From Chromobacterium aquaticum (lineage in GTDB: Bacteria > Pseudomonadota > Gammaproteobacteria > Burkholderiales > Chromobacteriaceae): 64,000 nucleotides of DNA. Shown one piece after another: positions 8,675-17,837 of the stretch. A program made the translations under genes and the position numbers. The notes under the pieces were generated by a model that saw only the letters and a program-made list of their open reading frames with translations, was not told the DNA's origin and ran no database searches. The first letter of the stretch is position 1, and the number at the start of each line of letters is the position of its first letter. Location of the stretch: the NCBI RefSeq assembly GCF_021129195.1, contig NZ_JAJOHW010000030.1, positions 1 through 64,000 of the forward strand, written 5' to 3'.

Positions 8675-10831
8675 TTGTCGCACCCCCACCCCGACATCCC
8701 GTCGCAGCGCCTGTCCCTGAGCCTTCACGAAGAACAATGCTGGCTATTGCAGCAGCAACACCCGGAACGCCTGAGCCGCCATGTCGGCGCCTGGCGGCTG
8801 GACGAACAGACCGATCTCGCGCTGCTGACCCTGGCGCTGCAACAGCTGATCCAGGCCCGGCCGGAGCTGAATGCCCGTTACGAGTTCAGCGACGACGGCG
8901 ATCTGTGCAAATCCCATGTGGCCGGCTGGCACCCTTGCATCGCCTTCCCTCGTATCAAGGAAGCCGAACTGGCCGAGCGCCTGCTCGCGCTGCGCGCGGC
9001 GCCGTGGGACGCGGCGACGCAGCCGCCGTTCCAGGCCCTGATCGTCCACACCGAACACAGCGCCGTGCTGGCGCTGAGCCTGCACCCCATTCTGGAACCG
9101 GCCCAGCCGTTCAACGCTTTGGCGGACGCGCTGGCCCAGGGCTATCAGCAACTGGACACCGCGCGCCGCCCGCTGACGCTGACGCCGCTGCCCTTGCAGG
9201 CCGGCGAAACCGGCTACCACCCGCCGGCGGCGGCCCAGCCCGCGGCCGACGGCCAGGACGCCGTCGCCGCCACCATCCTGGCCGAACTGCGCGCGGTGCT
9301 GGCCGAGCCCGGCATGAAGCCGGACGACAACTTCTTCGATTTCGGCGGCCATTCGCTGCTGGCCACCCGCATCATCGGCACGCTGCAAAGCAAGCACGGC
9401 ATCCAGATCCGCTTCAACGACTTCTTCGAAGCGCCCACCGCCGCCGCGCTGGCCGCGCGCGCCACCGTCAGCGAACAAGGCCGCCAGGCCGCGCCGTCCG
9501 CCGAAGTGCGGCAAGCGCCGCTGGCGCTCGCGCAAGCCTCGCTGTGGCGCGCCTACGCCGCCTACGACTTCGGCACCATCTTCAACCTGCCCTTCGCGCT
9601 GGACTTCCTCGACCCGGTGGACGAAAACCTGTTCCGCCTGGCCTTCAGCGACTTGCTGGAACGCCACGCCAGCCTGCGCACCACCTTCCATGAACAAGAC
9701 GGCGCCGCGCTGCAGCGCAGCGTGCCGCTGGCGGAAACCGGCGGCTACAAATGGTTCTGGAGCAGCGCGGAGAGCGAGGGGCTGACGCTGGCGGACGAAG
9801 CCGCCCATCGCTTCGACCTGGGCCGCGAACTGCCGCTGCGGATACGCTTCCTGCGCCATCCGGCCACCGGCCGCCAGACCTTGTCCTTCCTGGTGCATCA
9901 CATGGCGATCGACGAATGGTCGCTGAATGTGATGATGGACGAGCTGGCGCTGGCCTATCGCGCCCGCGCCGCCGGCCAGGCGCCGCAATGGGCCGCCCCG
10001 GCGCCCTCCTTCCACGCCTTCGCGCTGGAGCAGCAGCGCCACGGCGTCAACCCGCGCCACATGGACTACTGGACCACCATGCTGCGCGGCGCTACGCCGG
10101 GCCTACAACTGCCGGACCCGGCCGCGCCGGCCGCCGCGCCCGCCCAGGCCGCCGGCTTCAAGGCCAAATGGCTGGAGTTCAAGCCCGAGCCGGGCACGCA
10201 GGAAGCGATCACCGCCTTCGCCAAGCGTCATGACTCCTCGCTGTTCAGCGTGGTCTACACCGCCATCGCGCTGGCGCTGCATAAGCTGGGCGATCTGCCG
10301 GAAATCGTGATCGGCACCTCGTCTTCCGGCCGCACCGACGCGGCGTATTTCGACACCGTCGGCTACTTCACCACCATGGTGGCGCACCGGGTGCGTTTCG
10401 ACCGCCGGCAATCGCTGGGCAGCCTGCTCAAGGACGTGACCCTGACCATCAACGACTCCATGGCCTACGCCGACATTCCGCTGGAACTGGTGCAAAACGC
10501 GCTGGGCATGACGCCGGCGGACGGCCTGCTGTTCGACGTCTACGTCCAGGTCCACGCCAACAACGCGCTCAACGGCGCGCTGCCGGCCCCGGACGGCGGC
10601 GAGATCCGCTACCGCCAGATCGACCCGGACAAGAGCGAATCCATGTTCGGCCTACAGTTCGAGATCATGGAAGACGCGCACGACGGCTCGCTGCGTCTGG
10701 TCATCACCTACCGCGCGGAACGCTACTCCGCCGCCCAGCTCGAGGCCATCTGCGCCACGCTGCACCGCTTGTTCGCGCTGTTGAGCGCGGGCGACGCCAG
10801 CGAGCAGAGGCTGGAAGAGCTGCTGGGCTAA
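8675..10831 (+). CDS. NRPS: degenerate C - PCP - C (AngM/BasB-like), likely joins N-hydroxyhistamine
   Basis: The best start is TTG at 8675 because AGAAGGAG lies 7 bases upstream; two earlier in-frame starts lack a ribosome site. The product is about 718 residues. Residues 1-170 resemble the first half of a condensation domain, with its HHxxxD motif decayed to HPILEP (His137). A normal peptidyl carrier domain follows (DNFFDFGGHSLLA, Ser227). A complete condensation domain occupies about 275-715 with HHMAIDEWS (His408, His409, Asp413). There is no adenylation or thioesterase domain. This is the organisation I recall for AngM and BasB, whose C domain releases the chain onto N-hydroxyhistamine. 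The carrier here would replace the dead one in the other NRPS (12820-17202). Confidence 0.85.
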   Translation: MSHPHPDIPSQRLSLSLHEEQCWLLQQQHPERLSRHVGAWRLDEQTDLALLTLALQQLIQARPELNARYEFSDDGDLCKSHVAGWHPCIAFPRIKEAELAERLLALRAAPWDAATQPPFQALIVHTEHSAVLALSLHPILEPAQPFNALADALAQGYQQLDTARRPLTLTPLPLQAGETGYHPPAAAQPAADGQDAVAATILAELRAVLAEPGMKPDDNFFDFGGHSLLATRIIGTLQSKHGIQIRFNDFFEAPTAAALAARATVSEQGRQAAPSAEVRQAPLALAQASLWRAYAAYDFGTIFNLPFALDFLDPVDENLFRLAFSDLLERHASLRTTFHEQDGAALQRSVPLAETGGYKWFWSSAESEGLTLADEAAHRFDLGRELPLRIRFLRHPATGRQTLSFLVHHMAIDEWSLNVMMDELALAYRARAAGQAPQWAAPAPSFHAFALEQQRHGVNPRHMDYWTTMLRGATPGLQLPDPAAPAAAPAQAAGFKAKWLEFKPEPGTQEAITAFAKRHDSSLFSVVYTAIALALHKLGDLPEIVIGTSSSGRTDAAYFDTVGYFTTMVAHRVRFDRRQSLGSLLKDVTLTINDSMAYADIPLELVQNALGMTPADGLLFDVYVQVHANNALNGALPAPDGGEIRYRQIDPDKSESMFGLQFEIMEDAHDGSLRLVITYRAERYSAAQLEAICATLHRLFALLSAGDASEQRLEELLG

Positions 10832-10878
10832 GGCCTATTCCATGCCCGCTGCGCGTCGGTGATACGGCGCGCAAAACC

Positions 10879-10916
10879 TTGACGCCCCCGCCCTCAAACG
10901 AGAGCGGGGGCGTCAA
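10879..10916. terminator. Bidirectional hairpin between convergent siderophore genes
   Basis: A perfect 13-bp stem (TTGACGCCCCCGC and its complement) with a 12-base loop lies between the NRPS stop (10831) and the end of the convergent hydroxylase gene (10949). There is no long T-run after it on either strand. The first 18 bases around the left arm also occur at 23421-23438. Confidence 0.6.
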
Positions 10917-10948
10917 TGTCATGAGCAGCCTAGAACAGCCTTATATGG

Positions 10949-12271
10949 TCAGTTCTGCGGCAGCCCATAATGCTGGAACGCCGAACGCTGCGGCAGGCGA
11001 TAACGCGGCTGACCCAACAACTGATTGATGATGGCCGCGTTGCGGATCGGGCCTATGCCCAGGTCCGGCGAACCCACCCCGTGCTGGAAAATCTCCGCGT
11101 TCTGCACAAACACCCGGCCCGGCCCCTGATCGCGGCGGCGCGCGGTGAAATCCTCCTCCACGATGCAATCGCCCTGCGCGTCCACCGCCAGCACCGTCTC
11201 CTTCAGCCGCTCGAACCACTGCGGCCAGGCGTGGGCGTAGCCGGTGGCCGCCACGATAGCGTCGGTCTCCAGCTGGCAACGCTGGCCCAGCTGCCGGTGA
11301 TGGCAAGTCATGCGCAGCGCGCCGTCCGCGCCCAGTTCCTCCAGCGCCTCCACATCGCAATTGGAATACAGCTTCAGGCCCGGATCGCGGCCGCCTATCG
11401 AGCGCTCGTAGAGCAGATCGAAGATATCGCCGATGGTGGAGAAGCTGATGCCCTTGTACAGCAGGCCCTGGCCGGCCACCACCTCGCGGCGCTTCTCGCG
11501 CGGGATGCTGTGGAAGTACTGCATATAAGCAGGGGTGAAGCACTCCTGTCCCAGCTTGGAAAACTCCATCGGGTGGAAGCCCGGCGCGCGCGTGATCCAC
11601 TGGATGGACGCCCCGGCCGCCACCTGCTCCGGGCTCAGCTCGCGGAACAGCGCCAACACGCACTCCGCCGCGCTCTGGCCGGAGCCGATCACGGTGACGC
11701 GCCGGCATTGCGACAGCGCCTGCTGATTGGGGATGAACTGGGCGGAATGGATCACCCGCGGATGGCGGCTGGCGCGCGCCCACGCCGGCAGCCACGGCGA
11801 AGTGCCGACGCCCACCACCAGATCGCGGCCGGCGTAGCGGCGCATCCCGCCCGACGCCGACTCGCTGTCCACCACGAAACGCCCCGCGCCCGCGTCGTAA
11901 GCCACGTCCCGCACCTCCTCGCCAAAACGGCAGGCCGGCAGCTGCTGCGCGGCCCAGCGGCAGTAATCGTCGTATTCGATGCGCGGCACCAGGGTGTTGT
12001 CGTAGTAGTAGAACTGGTAAAGGCGGTCATGCTGATGCAGATAGTTCAGATAGCTGAGCGGATGCGTGGGGTCCGCCAGCGTGACCAGATCCGCCAGGAA
12101 CGGCACTTGCAGCGTGGTGCCCGGCAACAGCAAACCCTCATGCCAGCGAAACGCCGGCTTGCGCTCCAGAAACACCCCTTTGATGTCCGAGTGACGCGAC
12201 AACAAGGCCGCCAAGCCCAGATTGAACGGCCCGATGCCGACGCCGGCAACATCTACGTTCGCCATTTCCAT
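10949..12271 (-). CDS. FAD/NADPH N-monooxygenase (lysine/ornithine hydroxylase family), probable histamine N-hydroxylase
   Basis: A 440-residue flavin N-hydroxylase. The FAD motif is DVAGVGIGPFNLGLAALL at the N-terminus. The family pattern PGTTLQVPFLADLVTLADPT follows, then the NADPH motif VIGSGQSAAECVLALF near residue 185, and the C-terminal ATGYAHAWP. Relatives act on ornithine, lysine, putrescine or histamine. Because a histidine decarboxylase lies in the same locus, N-hydroxylation of histamine (as for BasC/AngU) is the best guess, but the substrate is inferred. The start is ATG 12271 with GGGAG ten bases upstream; ATG 12265 is the alternative. It converges with the NRPS gene at 8675-10831. 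Confidence 0.85.
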   Translation of the reverse strand: MEMANVDVAGVGIGPFNLGLAALLSRHSDIKGVFLERKPAFRWHEGLLLPGTTLQVPFLADLVTLADPTHPLSYLNYLHQHDRLYQFYYYDNTLVPRIEYDDYCRWAAQQLPACRFGEEVRDVAYDAGAGRFVVDSESASGGMRRYAGRDLVVGVGTSPWLPAWARASRHPRVIHSAQFIPNQQALSQCRRVTVIGSGQSAAECVLALFRELSPEQVAAGASIQWITRAPGFHPMEFSKLGQECFTPAYMQYFHSIPREKRREVVAGQGLLYKGISFSTIGDIFDLLYERSIGGRDPGLKLYSNCDVEALEELGADGALRMTCHHRQLGQRCQLETDAIVAATGYAHAWPQWFERLKETVLAVDAQGDCIVEEDFTARRRDQGPGRVFVQNAEIFQHGVGSPDLGIGPIRNAAIINQLLGQPRYRLPQRSAFQHYGLPQN

Positions 12272-12349
12272 ATGCGAAAAACTCCCAAGGTTCTATCAAA
12301 GGTTCTATCGATTGTCCCCAGGGCGGGATGGCCGCCCCGGGGTAAAAGT

Positions 12350-12552
12350 GTTTAGAACTTGTCCACGATCTTTTGCACTACCAAGTCCAGCGGGACTCAG
12401 CTTGCTCGGCGCGAAGAAAACCACGTGCCCGACGCGCCCCAACTCCCTTCAAGCCTGCCGTCGGGTGGCAGGCCCGAGGTTTTAGCTACGCAGAAACTTC
12501 GCTTCGCTCGTTTTAAGCGGCTGCCTGTTCGAGCAGCGCGACGTTAGCGCGC
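12350..12552. other. Non-coding repeat-rich spacer, left part
   Basis: This part of the 548-bp gap between the hydroxylase and the large NRPS has no believable gene. It begins with TTTAGAACTTGTCCACGATC at about 12352, a diverged copy of the inverted-end sequence of the element at 385-530. CAGGCCCGAGG at about 12469 pairs with CCTCGGGCCTG at about 12600. The area looks like a graveyard of small repeat elements. Confidence 0.4.
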
Positions 12553-12553
12553 C

Positions 12554-12694
12554 ATCACTGAGCGAATCAGAGATTCGCACGTAGAGAGTTCAGCCGCGCC
12601 TCGGGCCTGACGGGATCCGGCGGGAAGCCGCAGGCCAGGCTTGCAGGGCGGCCTTTGGGGTGTCTACGTGCGAATCTCCGATTCGCTCAGTGAT
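12554..12694. repeat. 141-bp element with 32-bp near-perfect inverted repeats
   Basis: Bases 12554-12585 (beginning ATCACTGAGCGAATC) and 12663-12694 are inverted copies with a single mismatch in 32 bp; 77 bp lie between. The arms would fold into a very stable hairpin or represent the ends of a non-autonomous mobile element. No gene lies inside. A weaker version of the arm sequence (ATTCGCACGCAGAGTTCA) occurs near 31,180. Confidence 0.7.
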
Positions 12695-12725
12695 AGGGAA
12701 TTTGGCCGAGCAAATTCCCCTTCCT

Positions 12726-12764
12726 GCCCGCCGGGCAGCCCCGGCAATGCAAACCATCATCCGC
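12726..12764. repeat. 39-bp dispersed repeat, copy 1
   Basis: The sequence starting GCCCGCCGGGCAGCCCCGG matches 17697-17735 at 35 of 39 positions. Both copies are intergenic, one on each side of the large NRPS gene, and both read in the same direction. Confidence 0.6.
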
Positions 12765-12819
12765 GCAGCGGATTCAATGCCTTGGCATTGCCTGCCCTTA
12801 AAAAATCGTGAACAAGCCC

Positions 12820-15800
12820 TTAAGGCTGACCAGCCACCAGCAAACGCTCCACATCCACCACATTGCGGCAACGCAGCAGCTGCCCGGGCGACAGCTCGAC
12901 GGCGAAGGTTTCCCGCAGGCGCGCCGCAATGGCTTTCAGATGCTGAGGCAGCAAGCCCATGCTGCTGAAGTCCAGCAACTCATCGGCCAGCTCCTGATAG
13001 GAGCGCCCCAGCACGCCCAGATAAATGTCCAGCACCGGACGCCGGTGCCGCGTCGCCACGGCCGGCGCCTCGACAACGGCGGGCGCCGCCACGCGCTCCT
13101 GAGCCGGGGCATGGGCCGGCGCCTGCAACAAGGCCCGCGCGCCGCGGCGGTCCGGCTTGCCGTTTTGCGACAAGGGCAGTTGCGCCACCTGTAAGAAACG
13201 CGTGGGCACATGGGATTGCGGCAGAACGCGGCGCGCGTGCTCGCGCAGATCCGCCGCGCTCGCCTCCACGCCGGGCTTGGCCACGTAGAGCGCGCCTATG
13301 CTCAGCTCCCCCTGCCGCTCATCGCCCACATCCACCACCAGCACATGGGCCAGCGCCGGATGCTTGATCAGCTCCATCTCGATGTCCGGCAGCGACACCC
13401 GCACCCCGCGCACCTTGACGTAGCCATTGACCCGGCTATCGAACATCATCACCCCGGCCGGCCGGTAACGGCCGCAGTCGCTGCTGCGGAAGGCGCGCGC
13501 CTGCTGGCCGGCCTCGTCACGCACGGTGACGAAGTCGTGCTGGGTCAGCTCGCCGTTTTCCAGATAGCCCAGCGCCAGATTGACGCCGGCGGTGTGAATG
13601 CGTCCGGCCACGCCGGCCGGGCAATGCTCGCCGCGCTCGTTCAGCAGCCAATAGCGGTTGCCGGGCAGCGGCCGGCCATAGGGCACCTTGGCGCTGTCCT
13701 CAGCGACGATGTCGTGCCAGATGCTCCAGATCGTGGTTTCCGTCGGCCCGCCCAAGGACAGCAGCCGCGCCGCCGGCAGAGCAGCGCGCAAATCCGCGAT
13801 GATGGACGGCTTGATGTAATCCCCGCCCTGGGCCACCAGCCGCAGGCTGTGCAGCCCGCCGTCCTGCCGGCAAGACAGCAACATCTCCAGCATCGCCGGC
13901 ACCGTGCACCACAGCGTGACGCCGTGCTCATCCACCAATTGGTTCCAGCGCACCGCGTCCTTCTCCTCGCCCGCCTCCGGCAACACCAGGGTGGCGCCGG
14001 CGCTCAGGCTGCCCAGCACGTCGAACACCGACATATCGTGGTGCAGCGGCGTCACCGATATGCACACGTCGCACTGGCTCACCTGCCAATGCTCCAGCGT
14101 GGCGCCGATGACATTGGCCGTGGCCCGGTTGCACAACACCACGCACTTGGGTTTGCCGGTGGTGCCCGAGGTGTACAGGTAATACGCCGGCGTCTCGCTC
14201 AGCGACAGCGCCTGCCAGCCGCCGCGCGCGGCCAGCGGCGCGGCCTCGGCCAGCAGTTGCTCCGGCGTGGCCCGCGCATGCTCGGTCGGCAAGGGCTGGG
14301 CCGCCACCACCAGGTTGGGCCGGCAGTTGTCCAGCAAATAACGCAGCCGCTCCTCCGGGGACGCCGCGTCTATCGGCACCCAGATCACGCCGCTGAAGGC
14401 GCACGCCAGGATGACGATGGTGTGTTCCGGGCTACGCGGCAGGCATACCGCCACCACCTGGCCGACGCTGACGCCGCGCGCCTTCAGCGCCGCCATCGCC
14501 CGGGACACCGCCGCGCCCAGCTCGCCGTAGCCTATCCGCCGCTGGCCGCTGATCAGCGCCGCCTTGGCGTTGTCCGGGTCAAAGATATGGGCGGCGATGC
14601 GGCCGAGGAAATCCTCGCTGCGCGCCTCGGCTTCCATGCTGTTCAGCCGGTAATGGCTGTAATCCAGCACCCGCCCGGCCGGCGCCTCGAACACGCCGCT
14701 GTCCACCACCTGCTCGATGGCCCGCTCCAGCGCGCTCAGCACCGCGCCCACCAGCGCCGGTTCCAGCGCGTCGCGGGCGTAGTCGATGTCAAACACCAGC
14801 GCGCCGTCCGCCCGCGCGGAAAAACGCAGATCCATCGCCACCTGCGGCGTCTGGGTCAGCCCGCCGATCTGGCGCATGGCGCCCTCCGCCGCTGTTGGCC
14901 ACGACAAGCCATTGGTCACCACCACCGGCAGCGCCGGGCCCGGGCCATGGCTCTCAAACAGCATCCGCGCCAGGTCCACACCGGAGAAGGCCAGGTGCTG
15001 CAAACCCTCCATCACATCCGCCTGCAAGCGGCGGCCGCGCTCCGCCAGGCTGTCCAGCCCCGCCGGCCACGTCACCGCGATGAAACTGGAACGGTTGGAG
15101 AAACCGCCGGACGGCAACGGCGCCACCGGCACCGCCACGCACAAGCCGCCCTCGTCCAGCCAGTGCGACAACACCTCCAACACCAACGCCATCACAGTGG
15201 TGTTCTTGAAAAAGCGTTGGCCGTTGCCCAGCTTGGTCAGCCGCTCGAAACGCTCCGCGCTCACCGTCAGGCTTTGCCGTTCATAGCGCGCCACGCCCAA
15301 TTGATCCAAGGGCTTGCGCCAAGGCAGCCGCGGCGCGCCGCCGCAATCGGCCAGCTTGTTTTTCCAATACAGCGCATCCGCCTTGCGGGCTTCAGCGGAC
15401 GCCTCGGCCGCCGCGGCGGCGGCCGGTCTGCTCGGCTCCGCCACGCCCTGGAACAGCTCCAGCATCAGCGCGGCGATGGAACGGCCGTCAACGATCAAGG
15501 CGTCAAAGCGCACGAACACCGTCAAGCTCTCGTCCGGCAGCAGGAACAGCGTCAGCTCCCACGGCGCGTGCTCCAGATCAAACAGCGCGTGGGCGTAATC
15601 CTCGCGCGCCGCCGCCACCCGCTCCTGGGCCGCCGACGACGACAAGGCGCGCAAATCCACCTCCCGCAGATTCACCCGCGGCTGCGCGCGGACCCGCTGC
15701 CGCAAGCGCGTGACGTCGATCACCGTGCGCAGGCAATCATGACGCCGCACCATCTCGCCCAGCCGGGCGCGCAGCAGCGCCGGGTCCATGATCCCGTGGT

Positions 15801-17202
15801 ATTCGCGGAACTCCTGCATCGCCACCCCGCCCAGCGGCAACTGCGCGGTGCGGCCCAACAGGTAAGCCTGCTGCAACACCGACAGCGGCGTTTCCGCCTC
15901 CGGCTGCGCCAGCGGGCGCTCCAGCGCGGCCGGGTCCGCCGCCACGGCGGTGGCCAGCGCCACGAAATCGTTGAATAGCTGCGTGATCCAGTCTTGCGGC
16001 AAGGCGTCCAGGCGGATGTCCCAATTGATCAACACCCCGCCGTCCGCGCTGACGATCTGCGCGTCCAAGGCCACCTGCGGCCCCTGCGAAATCACCCAGT
16101 TCATCGCGCCGAAGGCGCGCCGTACCCGTTCCGAGAACAACTCGCCGCCCGGCATGTCCAGCGCCGCGGTGAACACCACCGGCGCGATCTGCGGCGAGCG
16201 GTGATGGCGGGACAGATCCCGCATCAGGTTCACGCCCGGATAAGCGCAATGGCCGGCGCGCTCCAGCAACTGCGCGGCCAGGTTTCGGCACAGCGCGCCC
16301 AAAGTCGGCGCCGCGTCCAAATCCACATCCAGCAACACCAGATTGGCGAACTCCCCGATGATGCGCTCCGCGCCCTCCAACAGCGGCGGCCGCCAGAACA
16401 CCGGCACATTCAGCCGGAAGCGCCTGTCCCCGGTGGCCGCGCCCAAAGCCTGGGCGAACACGCCCAGCATCAGGCCGGACAGCGTCAGCCGCTGCGCCTT
16501 GGCCAGCCGCCGCAAAGCCTGGCGCTGCTCCGGCGCCAGCCAGGCGCACAAGCGCTGGCTGGACGCCGCGCCCGCCGGACCCTGCCGGCGCGGCAAGGAC
16601 GGCGCCGGCGCAATCTTGGGCAATTGCGCGCGCCACCAATCGCGGTCCCGCTCCCGGGCCGCCTTGAGCCAGGGCTCGTCCCGCGCCCGGTCGCACCACT
16701 CAAAGAAGGACGGCGTGGGCGGCAGCTCCGCGTCCGGGGATTCGTAAAACAGCGCCAAATCCTCCATCAGCACACGGAAGCTGGACGGATCGACGGCGAT
16801 CATGTCCGCGTCCACATGCAGCCGGCTATCGCCCGCGCCAAACAGGCTGGTGGAAAAACGAACGGCTTGACCGGTTGCCAGGTCAAGCCGTTGATGAGTC
16901 CACTGCTGGCGCTTGGCTTCCAGGCGCTGCGCCAGCGCCTCGCCCCCCAGGGCGGTGAAATCCTCCACCTCCAGATGAGGCGCCTTGTCCGCCGCCGCCA
17001 GCGCCTGCATCCCATCCGCCGTCACGCAGGCGCGCAACATGGCGTGCTCGCGGCCCAGCCGCCCCAGCGCGGCCACCAAGCGCGGCAGCTCGATGGCCTG
17101 GCCGTCGAACTCCGCATACAAATGCGCAGAGACGCCGCCCAGATCGGAATGATCGCCCCGGCCCATCCAGCAGGCCGCCTGCATTGAAGTCAGCTCTCTC
17201 AT
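12820..17202 (-). CDS. NRPS: Cy1-Cy2-A-PCP with carrier serine replaced by glycine (AngN+AngR-like)
   Basis: A 1,460-residue synthetase starting at ATG 17202 ([16 protein letters not shown]), the normal beginning of a cyclisation domain. Cy1 carries the DxxxxD motif DMIAVDPSS (133-138). Cy2 starts near residue 425 with [13 protein letters not shown] and carries DALIVDGRS. The adenylation domain (about 870-1340) has [33 protein letters not shown] and a late [13 protein letters not shown]. Its specificity residues resemble those of Cys/Thr/Ser-activating domains but I cannot fix the amino acid. In the C-terminal carrier domain the core reads [10 protein letters not shown] where LLDFGGHSLL is expected, so the 4'-phosphopantetheine serine is Gly. 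AngR of Vibrio is known to have a similarly inactive carrier. The Cy domains should condense and cyclise DHB with the activated residue. Confidence 0.9.
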   Translation of the reverse strand: MRELTSMQAACWMGRGDHSDLGGVSAHLYAEFDGQAIELPRLVAALGRLGREHAMLRACVTADGMQALAAADKAPHLEVEDFTALGGEALAQRLEAKRQQWTHQRLDLATGQAVRFSTSLFGAGDSRLHVDADMIAVDPSSFRVLMEDLALFYESPDAELPPTPSFFEWCDRARDEPWLKAARERDRDWWRAQLPKIAPAPSLPRRQGPAGAASSQRLCAWLAPEQRQALRRLAKAQRLTLSGLMLGVFAQALGAATGDRRFRLNVPVFWRPPLLEGAERIIGEFANLVLLDVDLDAAPTLGALCRNLAAQLLERAGHCAYPGVNLMRDLSRHHRSPQIAPVVFTAALDMPGGELFSERVRRAFGAMNWVISQGPQVALDAQIVSADGGVLINWDIRLDALPQDWITQLFNDFVALATAVAADPAALERPLAQPEAETPLSVLQQAYLLGRTAQLPLGGVAMQEFREYHGIMDPALLRARLGEMVRRHDCLRTVIDVTRLRQRVRAQPRVNLREVDLRALSSSAAQERVAAAREDYAHALFDLEHAPWELTLFLLPDESLTVFVRFDALIVDGRSIAALMLELFQGVAEPSRPAAAAAAEASAEARKADALYWKNKLADCGGAPRLPWRKPLDQLGVARYERQSLTVSAERFERLTKLGNGQRFFKNTTVMALVLEVLSHWLDEGGLCVAVPVAPLPSGGFSNRSSFIAVTWPAGLDSLAERGRRLQADVMEGLQHLAFSGVDLARMLFESHGPGPALPVVVTNGLSWPTAAEGAMRQIGGLTQTPQVAMDLRFSARADGALVFDIDYARDALEPALVGAVLSALERAIEQVVDSGVFEAPAGRVLDYSHYRLNSMEAEARSEDFLGRIAAHIFDPDNAKAALISGQRRIGYGELGAAVSRAMAALKARGVSVGQVVAVCLPRSPEHTIVILACAFSGVIWVPIDAASPEERLRYLLDNCRPNLVVAAQPLPTEHARATPEQLLAEAAPLAARGGWQALSLSETPAYYLYTSGTTGKPKCVVLCNRATANVIGATLEHWQVSQCDVCISVTPLHHDMSVFDVLGSLSAGATLVLPEAGEEKDAVRWNQLVDEHGVTLWCTVPAMLEMLLSCRQDGGLHSLRLVAQGGDYIKPSIIADLRAALPAARLLSLGGPTETTIWSIWHDIVAEDSAKVPYGRPLPGNRYWLLNERGEHCPAGVAGRIHTAGVNLALGYLENGELTQHDFVTVRDEAGQQARAFRSSDCGRYRPAGVMMFDSRVNGYVKVRGVRVSLPDIEMELIKHPALAHVLVVDVGDERQGELSIGALYVAKPGVEASAADLREHARRVLPQSHVPTRFLQVAQLPLSQNGKPDRRGARALLQAPAHAPAQERVAAPAVVEAPAVATRHRRPVLDIYLGVLGRSYQELADELLDFSSMGLLPQHLKAIAARLRETFAVELSPGQLLRCRNVVDVERLLVAGQP

Positions 17203-17270
17203 TGCGCACCCATGAAAATTGACAAATGGATTTCTTGCATTTCTTCCATCTCCATATGGCATCTCTAAAT

Positions 17271-17289
17271 GCGAATGATTATAATTTAC
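17271..17289. promoter_or_regulatory. Fur box between the divergent NRPS and aryl-carrier genes
   Basis: On the minus strand this 19-mer matches the Fur consensus at 14 of 19 positions, with core TATAATCATT. It lies between the NRPS start (17202, minus) and the aryl carrier start (17327, plus), so it can govern both. The surrounding sequence is AT-rich and should contain both promoters. Confidence 0.7.
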
Positions 17290-17326
17290 ATAATTAGCAC
17301 TATGCAATGATTCAGGTGAAATCAAC

Positions 17327-17599
17327 ATGACGAATGAAAAACACGCCCAAACAATGCAAACGGAAGCGGCCAGCCCGCGCCAATGGCTGCATGGCCGGCT
17401 GCGGCAACTGCTGGCGGAAGACGGGGTGCTGAACCCCACGGAAAACCTGATGTATTACGGCCTGGATTCCCTGCGCCTGATGACGCTGGCCGCGGAACTC
17501 AACGCCCGCGGCATCCCGGTGCGCACGGAAGAACTGAGCCGCTCCCCCACGCTGGCGGACTGGGAAGCGCTGCTGGACGCGCGGCAATCCGCCGCCTGA
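17327..17599 (+). CDS. Free-standing aryl carrier protein
   Basis: A 90-residue phosphopantetheine carrier starting at ATG 17327 with AGGTGA seven bases upstream. The attachment motif is [10 protein letters not shown] (Ser in GLDSL), typical of the aryl carrier domain of EntB/VibB/AngB, but the isochorismatase half found in those proteins is missing. It should hold 2,3-dihydroxybenzoate, loaded by a DHB-AMP ligase that is not in this window, and present it to Cy1 of the divergent NRPS. The last helix is [13 protein letters not shown]. Confidence 0.85.
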   Translation: MTNEKHAQTMQTEAASPRQWLHGRLRQLLAEDGVLNPTENLMYYGLDSLRLMTLAAELNARGIPVRTEELSRSPTLADWEALLDARQSAA

Positions 17600-17696
17600 A
17601 GCACGGCAAGCGCGGCGAAAGGCTGTTCACCTTTTTGGCCAGCTTTTGAACTTGTCTGCCAGGCACCGCGCATCCGATGCGCGCTGGGCCCTTCAC

Positions 17697-17735
17697 GCCC
17701 GCCGTGCAGCCCCGGCGATGAAAACCACCATCCGC
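17697..17735. repeat. 39-bp dispersed repeat, copy 2
   Basis: Matches 12726-12764 with four mismatches. It lies in the 238-bp gap between the aryl carrier gene and the histidine decarboxylase gene. Just upstream is a short palindrome, GCGCATCCGATGCGC (about 17669-17683). Confidence 0.6.
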
Positions 17736-17837
17736 AAAAACAGACAACAACCGGGCGCCCAGCCACGCCCGACCAACAAGGAAAAACACCCGGCAATACC
17801 CACTCCAACCCACTGAGAAACCACGGAGCCACCACCC

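Noticed and set aside
13210-15978. A 922-codon plus-strand open frame opposite the large NRPS gene
   Set aside because: It is antisense to clear NRPS domains and has the His/Arg/Gln/Ala-rich composition typical of shadow frames in GC-rich DNA.
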